Below are positions 50,164 through 59,965 of a stretch of DNA of 64,000 nt, one piece after another. The notes beneath the pieces were generated by a model that was not told the DNA's origin, searched no databases, and saw only the letters and a list, made by a program, of their open reading frames with translations. Source of the DNA: Jeotgalibacillus sp. S-D1. GTDB taxonomy: Bacteria; Bacillota; Bacilli; Bacillales; Jeotgalibacillaceae. Both the position numbers and the translations under genes were made by a program. The stretch is from assembly GCF_004358665.1 (NCBI RefSeq), contig NZ_SMZR01000001.1:682001-746000 (forward strand), in the 5' to 3' direction. Position 1 is the stretch's first letter. Each line of letters starts with the position of its first letter.

Positions 50164-51567
50164 GTGAGCAGAGTAGAGCAGAGTGAAGCAAGAACAGCAG
50201 TAATAAATGGTGATTCCCTGACACCAATAACCATCTTTCAAAGTATTAAGGGTGAAAAAAAGTGTTTGCTGGAAAGTTCATTAAAGCATGAAGAAACAGG
50301 CAGATATTCTTTTATCGCTGCCAACCCTTATGCGGAGTTGATTGGTAAAGGAAATAACACAGCTATATTAGACCACAGGACAGGTGAAAAGCGGCAGGAA
50401 ACAGGAAAGCCCCTGGAGCATCTTCAGTCGCTGTTGGATGAGCAGAGAATTATCCCGCCCAAACACCATCCATTTGCCGGCGGCGCTATTGGCTATATCG
50501 GATATGATGCAATTAGATTGTATGAAGACATCGGGCAGATTCCGAAGGATGAAATTGACATGCCTGATATTCATTTAATGCTGTATGACACTACCATCAT
50601 GTATGACCATAAAAGACATGAAGTTACGATATCAGTCCTAAATCCCAAAAACACTTTTACGGAAGCTGAAATAGATGAAAAAATTTCAAGCATCAAATCG
50701 CAGCTCACCAGCTACGAAAATGTGCAGTCAGGTTTGGACCAGCTTTCTGTCTTACATTACACATCTAACATTGCCCGCAGTCAGTACTTGGAGGCGGTTG
50801 AAAAAGCAAAAACTCATATTCAAAAAGGAGACATCTTTCAAATTGTTTTGTCCCAGCGCTTAAGCGCGCCATTTACCGGTTCACCTTTTTCCTTTTATCG
50901 AAAACTGCGGCAGGATAATCCTTCTCCATATATGTTCTTTATCCAGTTTGACGATTATACGGTTTTAGGTGCTTCTCCTGAGAGTTTGATAAAGGTAAAC
51001 GGTTCTGAAGTCACAACAAATCCGATCGCAGGAACCAGGAAAAGAGGCATATCAAAAGAAGAAGACCTGCTTTTGGAACAAGAGCTGCTGCAGGATGAAA
51101 AAGAATTAGCAGAGCACCGGATGCTTGTTGATCTTGGACGGAATGATTTAGGAAAAGTATGTGAGATTGGTACTGTTGAATTAACAAAGTATATGTTAAT
51201 TGAAAGGTACCAGCACGTTATGCATATAGTATCCGAGGTAAAAGGGATATTAGCCGGTCAAATGTCCGGCCTGGAGGCACTCGTGTCAACGCTTCCGGCA
51301 GGTACAGTGTCCGGGGCACCGAAAATTCGGGCCATGCAGCTGATAAACGAGCTTGAACCGCATAAAAGAGGCGTATACTCCGGCGCAGTCGGTTATGTAG
51401 GCTTTGACGGCAACCTGGATTTTGCCCTGGCAATCCGCACGATGGTCATTAAAGATCAAATTGCCCATGTGCAGGCTGGAGCAGGTGTTGTATACGATTC
51501 GGTTCCGGAGCTGGAGTATCAGGAAACGTTAAATAAAGCCAAGTCATTGCTGGAGGTGACATCATGA
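50164..51567 (+). CDS. trpE: Anthranilate synthase component I
   Basis: A 467-residue chorismate-using enzyme. The feedback-inhibition segment ESSLKHEETGRYSFI, the catalytic part GDIFQIVLSQRLSAPF, ASPESLIKVNG and NPIAGTRKRG, and late AGTVSGAPKIRAM and QAGAGVVYDS are all present. It forms anthranilate with TrpG. The start is the GTG at 50164, placed after AGAGGTG; a TTG at 50146 has no ribosome binding site. First gene of a complete trpEGDCFBA operon; 4-nt overlap with trpG. Confidence 0.95.
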   Translation: MSRVEQSEARTAVINGDSLTPITIFQSIKGEKKCLLESSLKHEETGRYSFIAANPYAELIGKGNNTAILDHRTGEKRQETGKPLEHLQSLLDEQRIIPPKHHPFAGGAIGYIGYDAIRLYEDIGQIPKDEIDMPDIHLMLYDTTIMYDHKRHEVTISVLNPKNTFTEAEIDEKISSIKSQLTSYENVQSGLDQLSVLHYTSNIARSQYLEAVEKAKTHIQKGDIFQIVLSQRLSAPFTGSPFSFYRKLRQDNPSPYMFFIQFDDYTVLGASPESLIKVNGSEVTTNPIAGTRKRGISKEEDLLLEQELLQDEKELAEHRMLVDLGRNDLGKVCEIGTVELTKYMLIERYQHVMHIVSEVKGILAGQMSGLEALVSTLPAGTVSGAPKIRAMQLINELEPHKRGVYSGAVGYVGFDGNLDFALAIRTMVIKDQIAHVQAGAGVVYDSVPELEYQETLNKAKSLLEVTS

Positions 51568-52133
51568 TTCTGCTAATTGATAATTATGATTCATTTACCT
51601 ATAACCTCTATCAATACCTTGGCGAAGTCGATCATGTGGAAGTCGTGCGAAATGATAAAATAACCATTAAGGAAATTGAAGACATGAACCCTTCACTGAT
51701 TGTCATTTCACCAGGTCCGGGACACCCGGCTGATGCAGGGATATGCGTTGATTTAATTCAGAAGATTGGAACAAAAATCCCGATTCTCGGTGTTTGCCTC
51801 GGTCATCAGGCAATCGGTTATGCATTTGGTGCAGCAATAGACATTGCCCGTAATGTCATGCACGGGAAAGTATCCACAATCAATCATTTTGCACCGGCGC
51901 TGTTTGGACCTTTAGATTCCATTGAAGTGATGAGATACCACTCACTGGTGATCAACCGTTCAACTTTACCTGAAATCTTAGAGGAAATTGCCACGTCAGC
52001 AGATGATCATGAAATAATGGCAGTCAAGCATAGGGAACAGCCGATACTTGGGCTGCAGTTCCACCCGGAATCAGTGGGAACGGGCAGAGGAAAAGAATTA
52101 GTTAAAGAGGCAGTTTTGTTTTTAGCAAAGTAG
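51564..52133 (+). CDS. trpG: Anthranilate synthase glutaminase component
   Basis: A 189-residue class I glutamine amidotransferase. Catalytic cysteine in LGVCLGHQAIGYAFG and His-Glu in LQFHPESVGT; early SPGPGHPADAG forms the oxyanion side. It provides ammonia to TrpE. It lies within the trp operon, whereas in B. subtilis the shared TrpG/PabA is encoded in the folate operon. Since it could also serve PabB, dual use is possible, but its place in the Trp-regulated operon favours tryptophan use. Confidence 0.93.
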   Translation: MILLIDNYDSFTYNLYQYLGEVDHVEVVRNDKITIKEIEDMNPSLIVISPGPGHPADAGICVDLIQKIGTKIPILGVCLGHQAIGYAFGAAIDIARNVMHGKVSTINHFAPALFGPLDSIEVMRYHSLVINRSTLPEILEEIATSADDHEIMAVKHREQPILGLQFHPESVGTGRGKELVKEAVLFLAK

Positions 52134-52171
52134 GCAGCATAGACGAGAATAGGCAGGAGAGTGGAGAACAG

Positions 52172-53194
52172 ATGAGAGAATTTATTCAAAAAGCAGAGCA
52201 GGGTTGCAGTTTAACAGAAACAGAAATGATGCAGGCAAGTGAAGCTATGTTTAATGAACGGACCGATAATGAAGACATCAAACAATTCCTGTTGGCATTG
52301 AAGCAAAAAGGGGAAACCGTCGATGAAATTGTGGGTCTAGTGAAAGTCGTTCGCAGGCACGCTTTGCAGATTGACGCTACAACTCAAAATATTATGGATA
52401 ACTGCGGAACAGGGGGCGATGGATCTCAAAGTTTCAACATAAGCACGTGTGCGGCCTTTGTTATTGCCGGAGCGGAAGTTCCCATCGCTAAGCACGGCAA
52501 CAGAAGTATTTCCAGTAAAACAGGCAGCGCCGATGTGCTGGAACATCTGGGCGTCAGACTTGATTTTTCAGCAGCTGAGGTCAGGGATCTATTAACGCAT
52601 AATAAAATTGCTTTTTTATTCGCCCCGCATGTTCATCCGGGAATAAAAAAGGTTATGAAAGCCCGGAAAGAATTAGGAGTGCCGACCATTTTTAATTTAA
52701 TCGGCCCACTGACAAACCCAATCGAACTGGATACGCAGCTGGTTGGAATTTATCGAAGAGATATGCTTGAAACGATGGCTGAGGCCCTTAATCGATTAGG
52801 GCGAAAAAGAGGTGTTGTGATCAGCGGGGCAGGACATATGGATGAAGCCTCGCTTGAAGGCATCAACCACCTTTCCATCGTTCAGGATGGAAAAGTCAGC
52901 ACCCTTCAGCTGAGTCCGGAAGAAGTTGGGCTGCTGTCGGTTCCAAATGAAAAAATCAAGGGTGGAGATTCAATGCAAAATGCTGAAATACTTCGGTCTA
53001 TTTTAGAAGGCAAGCACTCAGCATACCGAGACACCGTCCTGTTAAATGCAGGCATTGCCCTATATGCACACGGCACCGCCGACACCATTGAAAAAGGAAT
53101 TGAATTGGCAAGAAAAAGCATTGATTCAAAAGCAGCATTAAGATGCTTGGAAGAATTAATTCGTTTCAGTAATCAAAAGGAGCTTGCCCAATGA
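52172..53194 (+). CDS. trpD: Anthranilate phosphoribosyltransferase
   Basis: A 340-residue enzyme joining anthranilate to PRPP. The PRPP loop is DNCGTGGDGSQSFNIST, followed by KHGNRSISSKTGSADVLEHL and GPLTNP; the metal-binding acid pair appears in HMDEASLEG. AGGAGAG before the ATG is the ribosome binding site. It starts 38 nt after trpG and overlaps trpC by 4 nt. Confidence 0.95.
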   Translation: MREFIQKAEQGCSLTETEMMQASEAMFNERTDNEDIKQFLLALKQKGETVDEIVGLVKVVRRHALQIDATTQNIMDNCGTGGDGSQSFNISTCAAFVIAGAEVPIAKHGNRSISSKTGSADVLEHLGVRLDFSAAEVRDLLTHNKIAFLFAPHVHPGIKKVMKARKELGVPTIFNLIGPLTNPIELDTQLVGIYRRDMLETMAEALNRLGRKRGVVISGAGHMDEASLEGINHLSIVQDGKVSTLQLSPEEVGLLSVPNEKIKGGDSMQNAEILRSILEGKHSAYRDTVLLNAGIALYAHGTADTIEKGIELARKSIDSKAALRCLEELIRFSNQKELAQ

Positions 53195-53991
53195 CTAAAA
53201 CCATCCTGGATACGATATTAGAACAAAAAGCCATTGAAGTTGAACAAATAAATGCAGACCCAGCGTTATTGTTAAAGCGCGTGGCTGCCATTCCACATAA
53301 GCAAACGTTACAAGAGTTGCTTGAAAAGCGCGATAAGCTGGGGGTAATAGCTGAGATCAAACGGGCGTCCCCGTCCAAAGGGCTGATTAATGGCGACATT
53401 GATCCTGTAAAGCAGGCATTGCTATATGAGGCAAATGGGGCATCAGCCATCTCTGTCCTGACGGATGAACAATTTTTTAAAGGCACGATGGAGGATTTAT
53501 CAAATGTTGCAGAAGCGGTCTCGATCCCTGTCCTGTGCAAGGACTTTATCATTGATGAAGTTCAGTTAAAACGGGCCAAAAATGCAGGTGCATCCATCGT
53601 GTTATTAATCGCTGCTGCACTGGATCAGCCAACGCTTCAAAAATTGTACCTTCAAGCTGTCGAGTTGGGCCTGGAGGTTCTAGTTGAAGTTCACAATGAA
53701 GAAGAATTACAAAGAGCGCTCGAAACAGGCGCAGCACTGATTGGTGTGAATAACCGGAATTTAAAAACCTTTGAAGTGGATTTGACGATCAGTAAAGATC
53801 TTGCCGCAAAAATGCCGCTAAACGAAATTCACTTCATTAGCGAAAGCGGTATATTGACCCAAAAAGAAGCAAAAATCGCAGCAAATTCCGGTGCGAAAGG
53901 AGTGCTGGTCGGTGAGGTATTGATGAGGTCAGAAAGTGCGGGCGCACTCCTTCGCTCCCTTCAGGTCCCATTGGAAGGTGATGACATATGA
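53191..53991 (+). CDS. trpC: Indole-3-glycerol phosphate synthase
   Basis: A 266-residue (beta/alpha)8 barrel enzyme. The catalytic lysine and glutamate lie in VIAEIKRASPSKG and LCKDFIIDEVQ, with the phosphate-binding SGILTQKE and GVLVGEVLMRS late in the chain. It closes the indole ring. It overlaps trpD and trpF by 4 nt each. Confidence 0.95.
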   Translation: MTKTILDTILEQKAIEVEQINADPALLLKRVAAIPHKQTLQELLEKRDKLGVIAEIKRASPSKGLINGDIDPVKQALLYEANGASAISVLTDEQFFKGTMEDLSNVAEAVSIPVLCKDFIIDEVQLKRAKNAGASIVLLIAAALDQPTLQKLYLQAVELGLEVLVEVHNEEELQRALETGAALIGVNNRNLKTFEVDLTISKDLAAKMPLNEIHFISESGILTQKEAKIAANSGAKGVLVGEVLMRSESAGALLRSLQVPLEGDDI

Positions 53992-54587
53992 AAGTGAAAA
54001 TCTGCGGCCTGCAGGAGCCGGAACATGTTCTGGCTGCGGTCGATGCAGGTGCTGACTACATCGGATTTGTTTTCGCACCAAGTAAAAGAAGAGTTTCACC
54101 CAGACAGGCAGCGGCACTGGCATCCTTGATTCCGCCTCGTGTCAAAAGGGTTGGGGTGTTTGTTAACCCGACTCAGGATGAATTGGATGAAGCAATCCTC
54201 GTAGCTGGACTGGATATAATTCAGCTGCACGGGGAAGAATCAAACGAATTTTGCGCAAAACAGGTGAAGCCGGTAATAAAGGCGTTTAGCATTATATCCA
54301 AAAATGATGTTATGAACCTTGGAAACTACGACGTTCTTTATCACCTTGTGGATGCACCTGGAACCGGCTACCGCGGCGGCAGCGGACATTCATTTGACTG
54401 GTCGCTCATACCGCAAGGTAACAAACCCAGTCATTTATTTCTGGCAGGCGGATTATCTTCTGAAAATATAAAAAAAGCAATCAATGAAGTTAAACCGTAC
54501 GGGGTGGATGTATCAAGCGGTGTTGAAACGAATGGAGTAAAGGATATACAAAAAATTAAAACATTTATTCATTTAGCGAAAGCGTGA
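53988..54587 (+). CDS. trpF: Phosphoribosylanthranilate isomerase
   Basis: A 199-residue barrel enzyme. The general-base cysteine lies in [10 protein letters not shown], the general acid aspartate in [14 protein letters not shown], and the phosphate site in [14 protein letters not shown] and GVDVSSGVE. Catalyses the Amadori rearrangement of phosphoribosylanthranilate. It is separate from TrpC, as in Bacillus and unlike the E. coli fusion. Confidence 0.95.
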   Translation: MKVKICGLQEPEHVLAAVDAGADYIGFVFAPSKRRVSPRQAAALASLIPPRVKRVGVFVNPTQDELDEAILVAGLDIIQLHGEESNEFCAKQVKPVIKAFSIISKNDVMNLGNYDVLYHLVDAPGTGYRGGSGHSFDWSLIPQGNKPSHLFLAGGLSSENIKKAINEVKPYGVDVSSGVETNGVKDIQKIKTFIHLAKA

Positions 54588-54600
54588 GGAGTGGAACAGC

Positions 54601-55806
54601 ATGACAACTTATATACAGCCGGACCAAAACGGGCAATTCGGCCAATTCGGGGGAAGATTCGTACCAGAAACACTGATGCAGGCTGTCCTTGAACTTCAGG
54701 AAGCATATGAGGAAGCACAGCGTGATCCTGCTTTTCATGATCTTCTTGAACATTACTTAAAAGATTACATCGGCAGGGAAAATCCATTATACTTTGCTGA
54801 AAATCTGACACAAAAATTAGGCGGCGCAAAAATCTATTTAAAAAGAGAAGACCTGAACCATACTGGTGCCCATAAAATTAATAATACGATCGGGCAGGCG
54901 CTGCTGGCTGTCAGGATGGGTAAGAAAAAAATTGTGGCAGAAACCGGAGCAGGTCAGCATGGTGTAGCTACTGCAACTGTTTGTGCACTATTAAACCTGG
55001 ATTGTGTCATTTTTATGGGAGAAGAAGACATTCGTCGTCAGCAGTTAAATGTGTTTCGGATGGAGCTTTTAGGCGCTAAAGTAATCAGCGTAACGCACGG
55101 AAGCGGTACTTTAAAAGACGCTGTTAATGAGGCGATGCGTTACTGGGTCTCCAATGTGGAAGATACTCATTATATTATCGGATCTGTTTTAGGGCCGCAT
55201 CCGTTTCCACAAATGGTAAGGGACTTCCAAAGCGTGATCGGAAAAGAAACAAAACAGCAGATTCTTGAAAAAGAGCAGCGTTTACCCGATACAATCATCG
55301 CCTGTATTGGCGGCGGAAGTAATGCAATGGGAATGTTTTATCCCTTTATAGACGATGAAGAGGTTAAGCTGATCGGCGTGGAAGCGGCAGGTTCAGGTAT
55401 TCAAACCGGCAAGCATGCTGCGACACTTACTGCTGGTGAAGTGGGGATTTTACACGGTTCTTTAATGTATCTTCTTCAAAATGAAGACGGTCAGATCCAG
55501 GAAGCTCATTCCATTTCTGCCGGACTTGATTATCCCGGGGTCGGACCGGAGCACAGCTTCCTTCATGAAACGAAGCGTGTGCAGTATACCTCCGTTACAG
55601 ACAGCGAAGCACTGGGGGCATTGGAGCTCCTTTGCCGGACAGAGGGCATTATTCCGGCACTGGAGACCGCCCATGCGATTCATCACGCAGCTGAAGTGGC
55701 GAAAGAATCACCAAAAGATCACATCATTGTTATCTGTCTTTCCGGCCGGGGCGACAAGGATGTTATGACCGTAAAAAGTGCATTGGAGGAACGGGATAAT
55801 GGGTAA
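54601..55806 (+). CDS. trpB: Tryptophan synthase beta chain
   Basis: A 401-residue PLP enzyme joining indole and serine. The PLP lysine is K92 in [15 protein letters not shown]; the catalytic glutamate is in [11 protein letters not shown] and the phosphate loop is GGGSNAMG. Eight nucleotides at its 3' end overlap trpA, and GAGGAGTGGAAC precedes the ATG. It forms the alpha2-beta2 complex with TrpA. Confidence 0.96.
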   Translation: MTTYIQPDQNGQFGQFGGRFVPETLMQAVLELQEAYEEAQRDPAFHDLLEHYLKDYIGRENPLYFAENLTQKLGGAKIYLKREDLNHTGAHKINNTIGQALLAVRMGKKKIVAETGAGQHGVATATVCALLNLDCVIFMGEEDIRRQQLNVFRMELLGAKVISVTHGSGTLKDAVNEAMRYWVSNVEDTHYIIGSVLGPHPFPQMVRDFQSVIGKETKQQILEKEQRLPDTIIACIGGGSNAMGMFYPFIDDEEVKLIGVEAAGSGIQTGKHAATLTAGEVGILHGSLMYLLQNEDGQIQEAHSISAGLDYPGVGPEHSFLHETKRVQYTSVTDSEALGALELLCRTEGIIPALETAHAIHHAAEVAKESPKDHIIVICLSGRGDKDVMTVKSALEERDNG

Positions 55807-56593
55807 AAAACAAATTCAAGATGCGATTGAAAAAGTTGTCAGCAATGGCCAAAAAGCGTTTATACCCTACATTATGGCAGGAGATCCGGGGCTGGAGAAT
55901 TTAAAAGATCAGCTCCTCTTCCTTCAGGAAGCTGGTGCGACAGCCGTTGAGCTTGGTATTCCTTTTTCCGACCCTGTTGCGGACGGGCCCACGATTCAAG
56001 AAGCTGGAAAACGCGCGTTAGAAAGCGGCACAACGCTTAAAAAAGTGCTGGAAACATTGAAATTATGCCGGGGGGACATTCATATCCCCGTTGTATTAAT
56101 GACCTATATTAATCCCGTGTTCAAATATGGTCTGCAGCGATTTTTTAAGGACAGCGAAGAAGCGGGGGTAGACGGCTTAATCATTCCTGATGTGCCGCTT
56201 GAGCAGAGACCGCTGATTGAAGCCAATATGAATCAGACAGATCTTGCATTAATTCAACTTGTCACGTTAACCAGTCCCATCGAGCGCATTGAGCGTCTGG
56301 CAAAAGCATCGGAAGGCTTTTTATACGCTGTTACGGTGACAGGCATTACCGGCGCAAGATCTGCTGTCAGTGAGAAACTGGAAAGCTTTTTATATACATT
56401 AAAAAAACACAGCAGCGTACCTGTACTGGCCGGGTTCGGCATTTCCACTCCTGAACAGGTTAAGGAAGTTGCTTCATTAGGGGATGGTGTAATTGTCGGC
56501 AGCAGAATCGTTGACCTGCTGCATCAGGGCAAACGGGAGGATATACGCCAGCTGATCCAGGCTGCCGCCAATACTGAAGTGAATGTTGATTAA
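55799..56593 (+). CDS. trpA: Tryptophan synthase alpha chain
   Basis: A 264-residue barrel enzyme cleaving indole glycerol phosphate to indole. The catalytic pair is E51 in [10 protein letters not shown] and D62 in [10 protein letters not shown]. Its ATG overlaps the trpB stop by 8 nt (ATGGGTAA); an upstream frame from 55778 is rejected because GGAGGAACGG lies just before 55799. Last gene of the trp operon; a terminator follows after about 90 nt. Confidence 0.95.
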   Translation: MGKKQIQDAIEKVVSNGQKAFIPYIMAGDPGLENLKDQLLFLQEAGATAVELGIPFSDPVADGPTIQEAGKRALESGTTLKKVLETLKLCRGDIHIPVVLMTYINPVFKYGLQRFFKDSEEAGVDGLIIPDVPLEQRPLIEANMNQTDLALIQLVTLTSPIERIERLAKASEGFLYAVTVTGITGARSAVSEKLESFLYTLKKHSSVPVLAGFGISTPEQVKEVASLGDGVIVGSRIVDLLHQGKREDIRQLIQAAANTEVNVD

Positions 56594-56683
56594 TTCCAAA
56601 ATGAATTGCCTGTCAGACTGATTGAATTGCTTGTCATTTGAAATGCGCAAGTTAGAAATGCAAGCGTCTGTTTAATTATCCGA

Positions 56684-56714
56684 GCTGACTTCCCTGCTGA
56701 AGTCAGTTTTTTTT
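56684..56714 (+). terminator. Terminator downstream of trpA
   Basis: CTGACTTC pairs with GAAGTCAG around a 6-nt loop, followed by eight T. Confidence 0.88.
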
Positions 56715-56796
56715 ATATTGGTTTGGCTGCCTGCAATTGGAGGAACGTATTAATAATGAGTTAATTCAAAATTCAGATCAACAAAAAGGAGAGAGA

Positions 56797-57084
56797 ATGA
56801 TGAAGTTGTCCAATGAACAAATAGAGGAACGATTATCAACTTTAATAAATTGGGAAATAAATGAGAAGGGGGAAATTGAAAAGGAATTTATATTTGATTC
56901 CTATTTAAGCGGAATAGACTTTTCAGGTAAAGTAGGAAATGAAGCTGAAAACAAAGCTCATCATCCTGAGATCACTATTCAGTTTAAAAAAGTAATTATT
57001 CGATCGAAAACGCATGATTCAGATGGTTTAACAGAAAAGGACTTTTCACTGGCGCATGCGGTAGAACGGCTATATGATTATTAA
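56797..57084 (+). CDS. phhB: Pterin-4a-carbinolamine dehydratase (PhhB/DCoH)
   Basis: A 95-residue enzyme. The family signature is seen from N52: KAHHPEITIQF with H55-H56-P57, then KTHDSDGLTEKDFSLAH. It dehydrates the pterin carbinolamine formed by aromatic amino acid hydroxylases. No phenylalanine hydroxylase is near it here, so the pterin source is not known. I start at the ATG at 56797 because AAAGGAGAG precedes it; the 56737 frame is too long for the family. Confidence 0.85.
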   Translation: MMKLSNEQIEERLSTLINWEINEKGEIEKEFIFDSYLSGIDFSGKVGNEAENKAHHPEITIQFKKVIIRSKTHDSDGLTEKDFSLAHAVERLYDY

Positions 57085-57123
57085 TTGATCAGCTTAGTTT
57101 AACCCCGTTGTTGTTATTTGTAC

Positions 57124-57211
57124 GGCATTGATTGGCACTGAAGGTGTTAGTCCGCTGCGGGAGAGGTGAGAACTTTATGGTTCAGAGCACCTTCGCCGGA
57201 GATCAATTGCC
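57124..57211 (+). ncRNA. Structured leader of the two-component operon, class unknown
   Basis: A long interrupted stem closes the element: GGCATTGAT (57124-57132) with ATCAATTGCC (57202-57211), GGC (57134-57136) with GCC (57195-57197), GAAGGTG (57140-57146) with CACCTTC (57188-57194). Its apical region holds CCG/CGG (57152-57160) and GAAC/GTTC (57170-57183). No terminator follows and the ribosome binding site is about 37 nt downstream. I cannot match it to a known riboswitch. Confidence 0.55.
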
Positions 57212-57262
57212 AGGTCAAAATGCAAATTATTAGAAAGTGTCTGTAACAAAGGAGATTCGAGG

Positions 57263-57946
57263 ATGAAAAAAAAAGTGCTGGTGGTTGAGGATGAAAAAAA
57301 TCTGGCCAGATTTATTGAACTTGAATTAGCCCACGAAGGCTATGATGTAAAAATTGCATTGGATGGCAGGGAAGGTCTGACGATTGCTCTTGAGGAAGAC
57401 TTTGATATTATCCTTCTTGATTTAATGCTGCCGTCATTAAATGGAATGGAAGTGTGCAGGAGAATCAGGCAGGCAAAGCAAACACCAGTCATCATGATCA
57501 CCGCGAAGGATGGAGTTATGGACCGGGTATCCGGACTCGACAGCGGGGCAGATGATTATATTGTTAAACCCTTTGCCATTGAAGAACTGCTCGCCAGAAT
57601 GAGGGCTTTAACAAGGAGAAGTTCTGATCGGCACGGTGAGAAATCCCAGTCTGTATATGTTCACAAGGAACTGGCAATTAATACCGAATCCTATAAAGTT
57701 CAAAGAGGGGACATGGATATTTCTTTAACAAAAAGAGAGTTTGATCTTCTTCTCATGCTGATTGAGAACAAAGATATTGTGCTGACCAGAGACAGAATAC
57801 TAGAGCGAGTGTGGGGATTTGATACAGAGGTTGAAACAAATGTTGTCGACGTTTATATCCGCCATTTGCGGCATAAAATTGATCCTCCTGATGGACCGGG
57901 CTATATAGAAACCATCCGGGGAACCGGGTATGTGATTCGCTCATGA
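57263..57946 (+). CDS. OmpR/PhoB-type response regulator
   Basis: A 227-residue regulator. The receiver domain (1-115) has acid pocket EDE (10-11), phospho-acceptor D53 in LLDLMLPS, T80 in IMITAKDG and K102 in YIVKPFAIEE. The C-terminal winged-helix DNA-binding domain (from about 130) shows LTKREFDLLLML and the VDVYIRHLRHKID recognition segment. It resembles ArlR and YkoG. AAAGGAGATTCGAGG precedes the ATG. Overlaps its kinase by 4 nt. Confidence 0.92.
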   Translation: MKKKVLVVEDEKNLARFIELELAHEGYDVKIALDGREGLTIALEEDFDIILLDLMLPSLNGMEVCRRIRQAKQTPVIMITAKDGVMDRVSGLDSGADDYIVKPFAIEELLARMRALTRRSSDRHGEKSQSVYVHKELAINTESYKVQRGDMDISLTKREFDLLLMLIENKDIVLTRDRILERVWGFDTEVETNVVDVYIRHLRHKIDPPDGPGYIETIRGTGYVIRS

Positions 57947-59358
57947 CAAAATTAAAAAAATTTTGGAACCATTTATCTTTAAGATGGAAATGGACCATTG
58001 CCGGTGCGGCATCTATTTTTCTCGCATTTTCTTTATTCAGCCTGATATTGATTGTAGCCATGAGCCAGTGGATGATACAGGAGGAGGAATCGTCAGTTGA
58101 TGCCGTTTTAAATGATCTCGCTGATTTTTATCAAAGCAGGGGACCGAGAGTAACGATTGATGATGTATATGAAAGCCGTGATCTGCTGGAACAGATTTAT
58201 GAAAAAGGACAGACGATCCGCCTGTATAATCAGGACGGATTTGAAATGTTCACGATTCAAAATGAACAGACGCCTTTATCGGTTCCATTTTCTCCGATCA
58301 GCCAAAAGGAAATAACGGCAGGCAAGTCAAAAAACCAGGACGTGCTGGTTGGCAGATCACCCATTCGCTCCCAGCAGTTTAATGGCTATGTAGAAGTAAT
58401 TCATCCTCTGACTATGTATAAATCCATGCAAAACTACATGATTCTTCTTTCTCTTATTTTAGGGGTAGGGGCATTGCTGTTTAGCGGTGTCATCGCCTAC
58501 TTGATGGCTGGAAGATTCGTTTCACCTGTTGTGGCTTTAGGACTGGCTATGCGTAAAACTCAAAAGGAGGGTTTTCAGCAGCAGCTGGATATTCCAGTCG
58601 TACAGGATGAGGTTGGAGGGCTTGTTGAAATTTTTAATGAAATGATGGATGAATTAGAATCAACATTTATGAAGCAGCGTCAATTTGTAGAAGATGCGTC
58701 TCATGAACTGAGAACACCGATTCAGATCATTGAAGGCCATTTGTCCCTGATTAACCGATGGGGAAAAGAAGATCCCGCTGTTCTGGAAGAATCACTTGGA
58801 ATTTCAATACAGGAACTGGATCGAATAAAAAGACTGGTTAATGAATTATTGATCTTATCAAAAACGGACCGGGAAGTTGCAGTTTCTCCTGATGCAACTG
58901 CAGTACCAAATAAGATTATTCAGACTGTAACCGCCAATATAAAAAACATCCATCCGGACAGAACACTGGCAGTGTCACTGGAAGATGAGGACGAAGTGAT
59001 CTCCATTGATCCCCATCATCTTGAACAGCTGTTAATCATTTTGCTTGAAAATGCCATTAAATATTCTTCAGAAGATAAGCCGATTGAGATAAAAACCACA
59101 AAAAGCGGGCATTTCTTTGAGATTTCGGTTCAGGATAAAGGATCAGGAATTCCAAGCGAACATATCCCCTATATTTTTGACCGCTTTTACCGGGTTGATA
59201 AAGCAAGAAGCCGTGATCAGGGAGGAAATGGACTGGGGCTATCCATTGCAAAAAGGCTCCTTACACTGTATAACGCAGACATTGCTGTGGAAAGCAAGCT
59301 GAATATGGGCACCAAAATGACCATGCGCTTTCCGGTTATTAATCAATCGGATCAATAG
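57943..59358 (+). CDS. Sensor histidine kinase partner
   Basis: A 471-residue kinase with two membrane spans (about residues 15-38 and 165-190) enclosing an extracytoplasmic domain of about 125 residues, then HAMP, HisKA and ATPase domains. The H box is DASHELRTPIQIIEG with H254, the N box is LLENAIKYSS, G1 is DKGSGIP and G2 is GGNGLGLSIAK. The layout recalls ArlS/YkoH. The stimulus is unknown. Its last 20 nt overlap the end of the convergent gene. Confidence 0.92.
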   Translation: MTKLKKFWNHLSLRWKWTIAGAASIFLAFSLFSLILIVAMSQWMIQEEESSVDAVLNDLADFYQSRGPRVTIDDVYESRDLLEQIYEKGQTIRLYNQDGFEMFTIQNEQTPLSVPFSPISQKEITAGKSKNQDVLVGRSPIRSQQFNGYVEVIHPLTMYKSMQNYMILLSLILGVGALLFSGVIAYLMAGRFVSPVVALGLAMRKTQKEGFQQQLDIPVVQDEVGGLVEIFNEMMDELESTFMKQRQFVEDASHELRTPIQIIEGHLSLINRWGKEDPAVLEESLGISIQELDRIKRLVNELLILSKTDREVAVSPDATAVPNKIIQTVTANIKNIHPDRTLAVSLEDEDEVISIDPHHLEQLLIILLENAIKYSSEDKPIEIKTTKSGHFFEISVQDKGSGIPSEHIPYIFDRFYRVDKARSRDQGGNGLGLSIAKRLLTLYNADIAVESKLNMGTKMTMRFPVINQSDQ

Positions 59359-59740
59359 GCAGCTCTTTTTCAAACTGTATTTTGCTCTTGGGAATCGTGA
59401 TTTCAAGTACACCATCTTTTGCTTCTGCACAAGCCCCTTTTTTTGAGATTGGAGAAGGAAGAGCAATTTTTATTTCAGCTTTATCCGGGATGCGGATTAT
59501 TAAATGCGATAACGTATGGTGCACTTTTACATCATGCAGCGGGCACTCGGCTATTTCCACATGAATAAATAAATAGTGAAATGATTCAAACAGGGTATAA
59601 GGTAAAGAGGATGAATCAGTGTTGGATGATCCATTGGGGGGAAGCTGATTTTCAAAAGACTGCTTCATATAATCCTGCAGCCAATTTTGCCACTCATTTG
59701 GCGAGTTTGCTTTTGGAAATAACGACTGCCAGAAATCCAT
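59339..59740 (-). CDS. Hsp20/alpha-crystallin-like small protein, sporulation-type
   Basis: A 133-residue protein with an N-terminal Trp/Phe/Gln-rich region and a beta-rich domain (about 55-120) resembling the alpha-crystallin fold, for example LFIHVEIAECPLHDVKVHH and GVLEITIPKS. Small spore proteins such as CotM, CotP and GerT share this pattern. A sigma-E-type promoter lies upstream on the same strand, which fits mother-cell expression. It is convergent with the kinase and overlaps it by 20 nt. The family assignment is inference from pattern. Confidence 0.7.
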   Translation of the reverse strand: MDFWQSLFPKANSPNEWQNWLQDYMKQSFENQLPPNGSSNTDSSSLPYTLFESFHYLFIHVEIAECPLHDVKVHHTLSHLIIRIPDKAEIKIALPSPISKKGACAEAKDGVLEITIPKSKIQFEKELPIDPID

Positions 59741-59762
59741 CTAATTCACCCCCTTACATAGT

Positions 59763-59791
59763 GGTATATGATCGTTTGGGCATAATTATGA
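59763..59791 (-). promoter_or_regulatory. Sigma-E-like promoter of the Hsp20-like gene
   Basis: On the minus strand TCATAAT (59785-59791), 14-nt spacer, CATATACC (59763-59770), the latter 6/8 to the sigma-E -10 CATACAnT. It lies 23 nt before the start codon. Confidence 0.55.
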
Positions 59792-59965
59792 ACAGACCAG
59801 CTGTCGGGATTCCAAGACTCTTGTCAACAGGATGGGATAATTCCAGATTGAAATTATGTCTTTTTAAAAAATGAATAAAGATTCATAAAGGAGGTTCCTA
59901 TTTAAAAATTTGAAAAAATAGCGCGAAAGGCTTTATCTCATTCCTTTACAGTGATAAAATGGCTC

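Noticed and set aside
57124-57211. Glycine, THF or M-box riboswitch in the two-component leader
   Set aside because: Short matches such as GGGAGAG occur, but the remaining conserved segments of these classes are missing.
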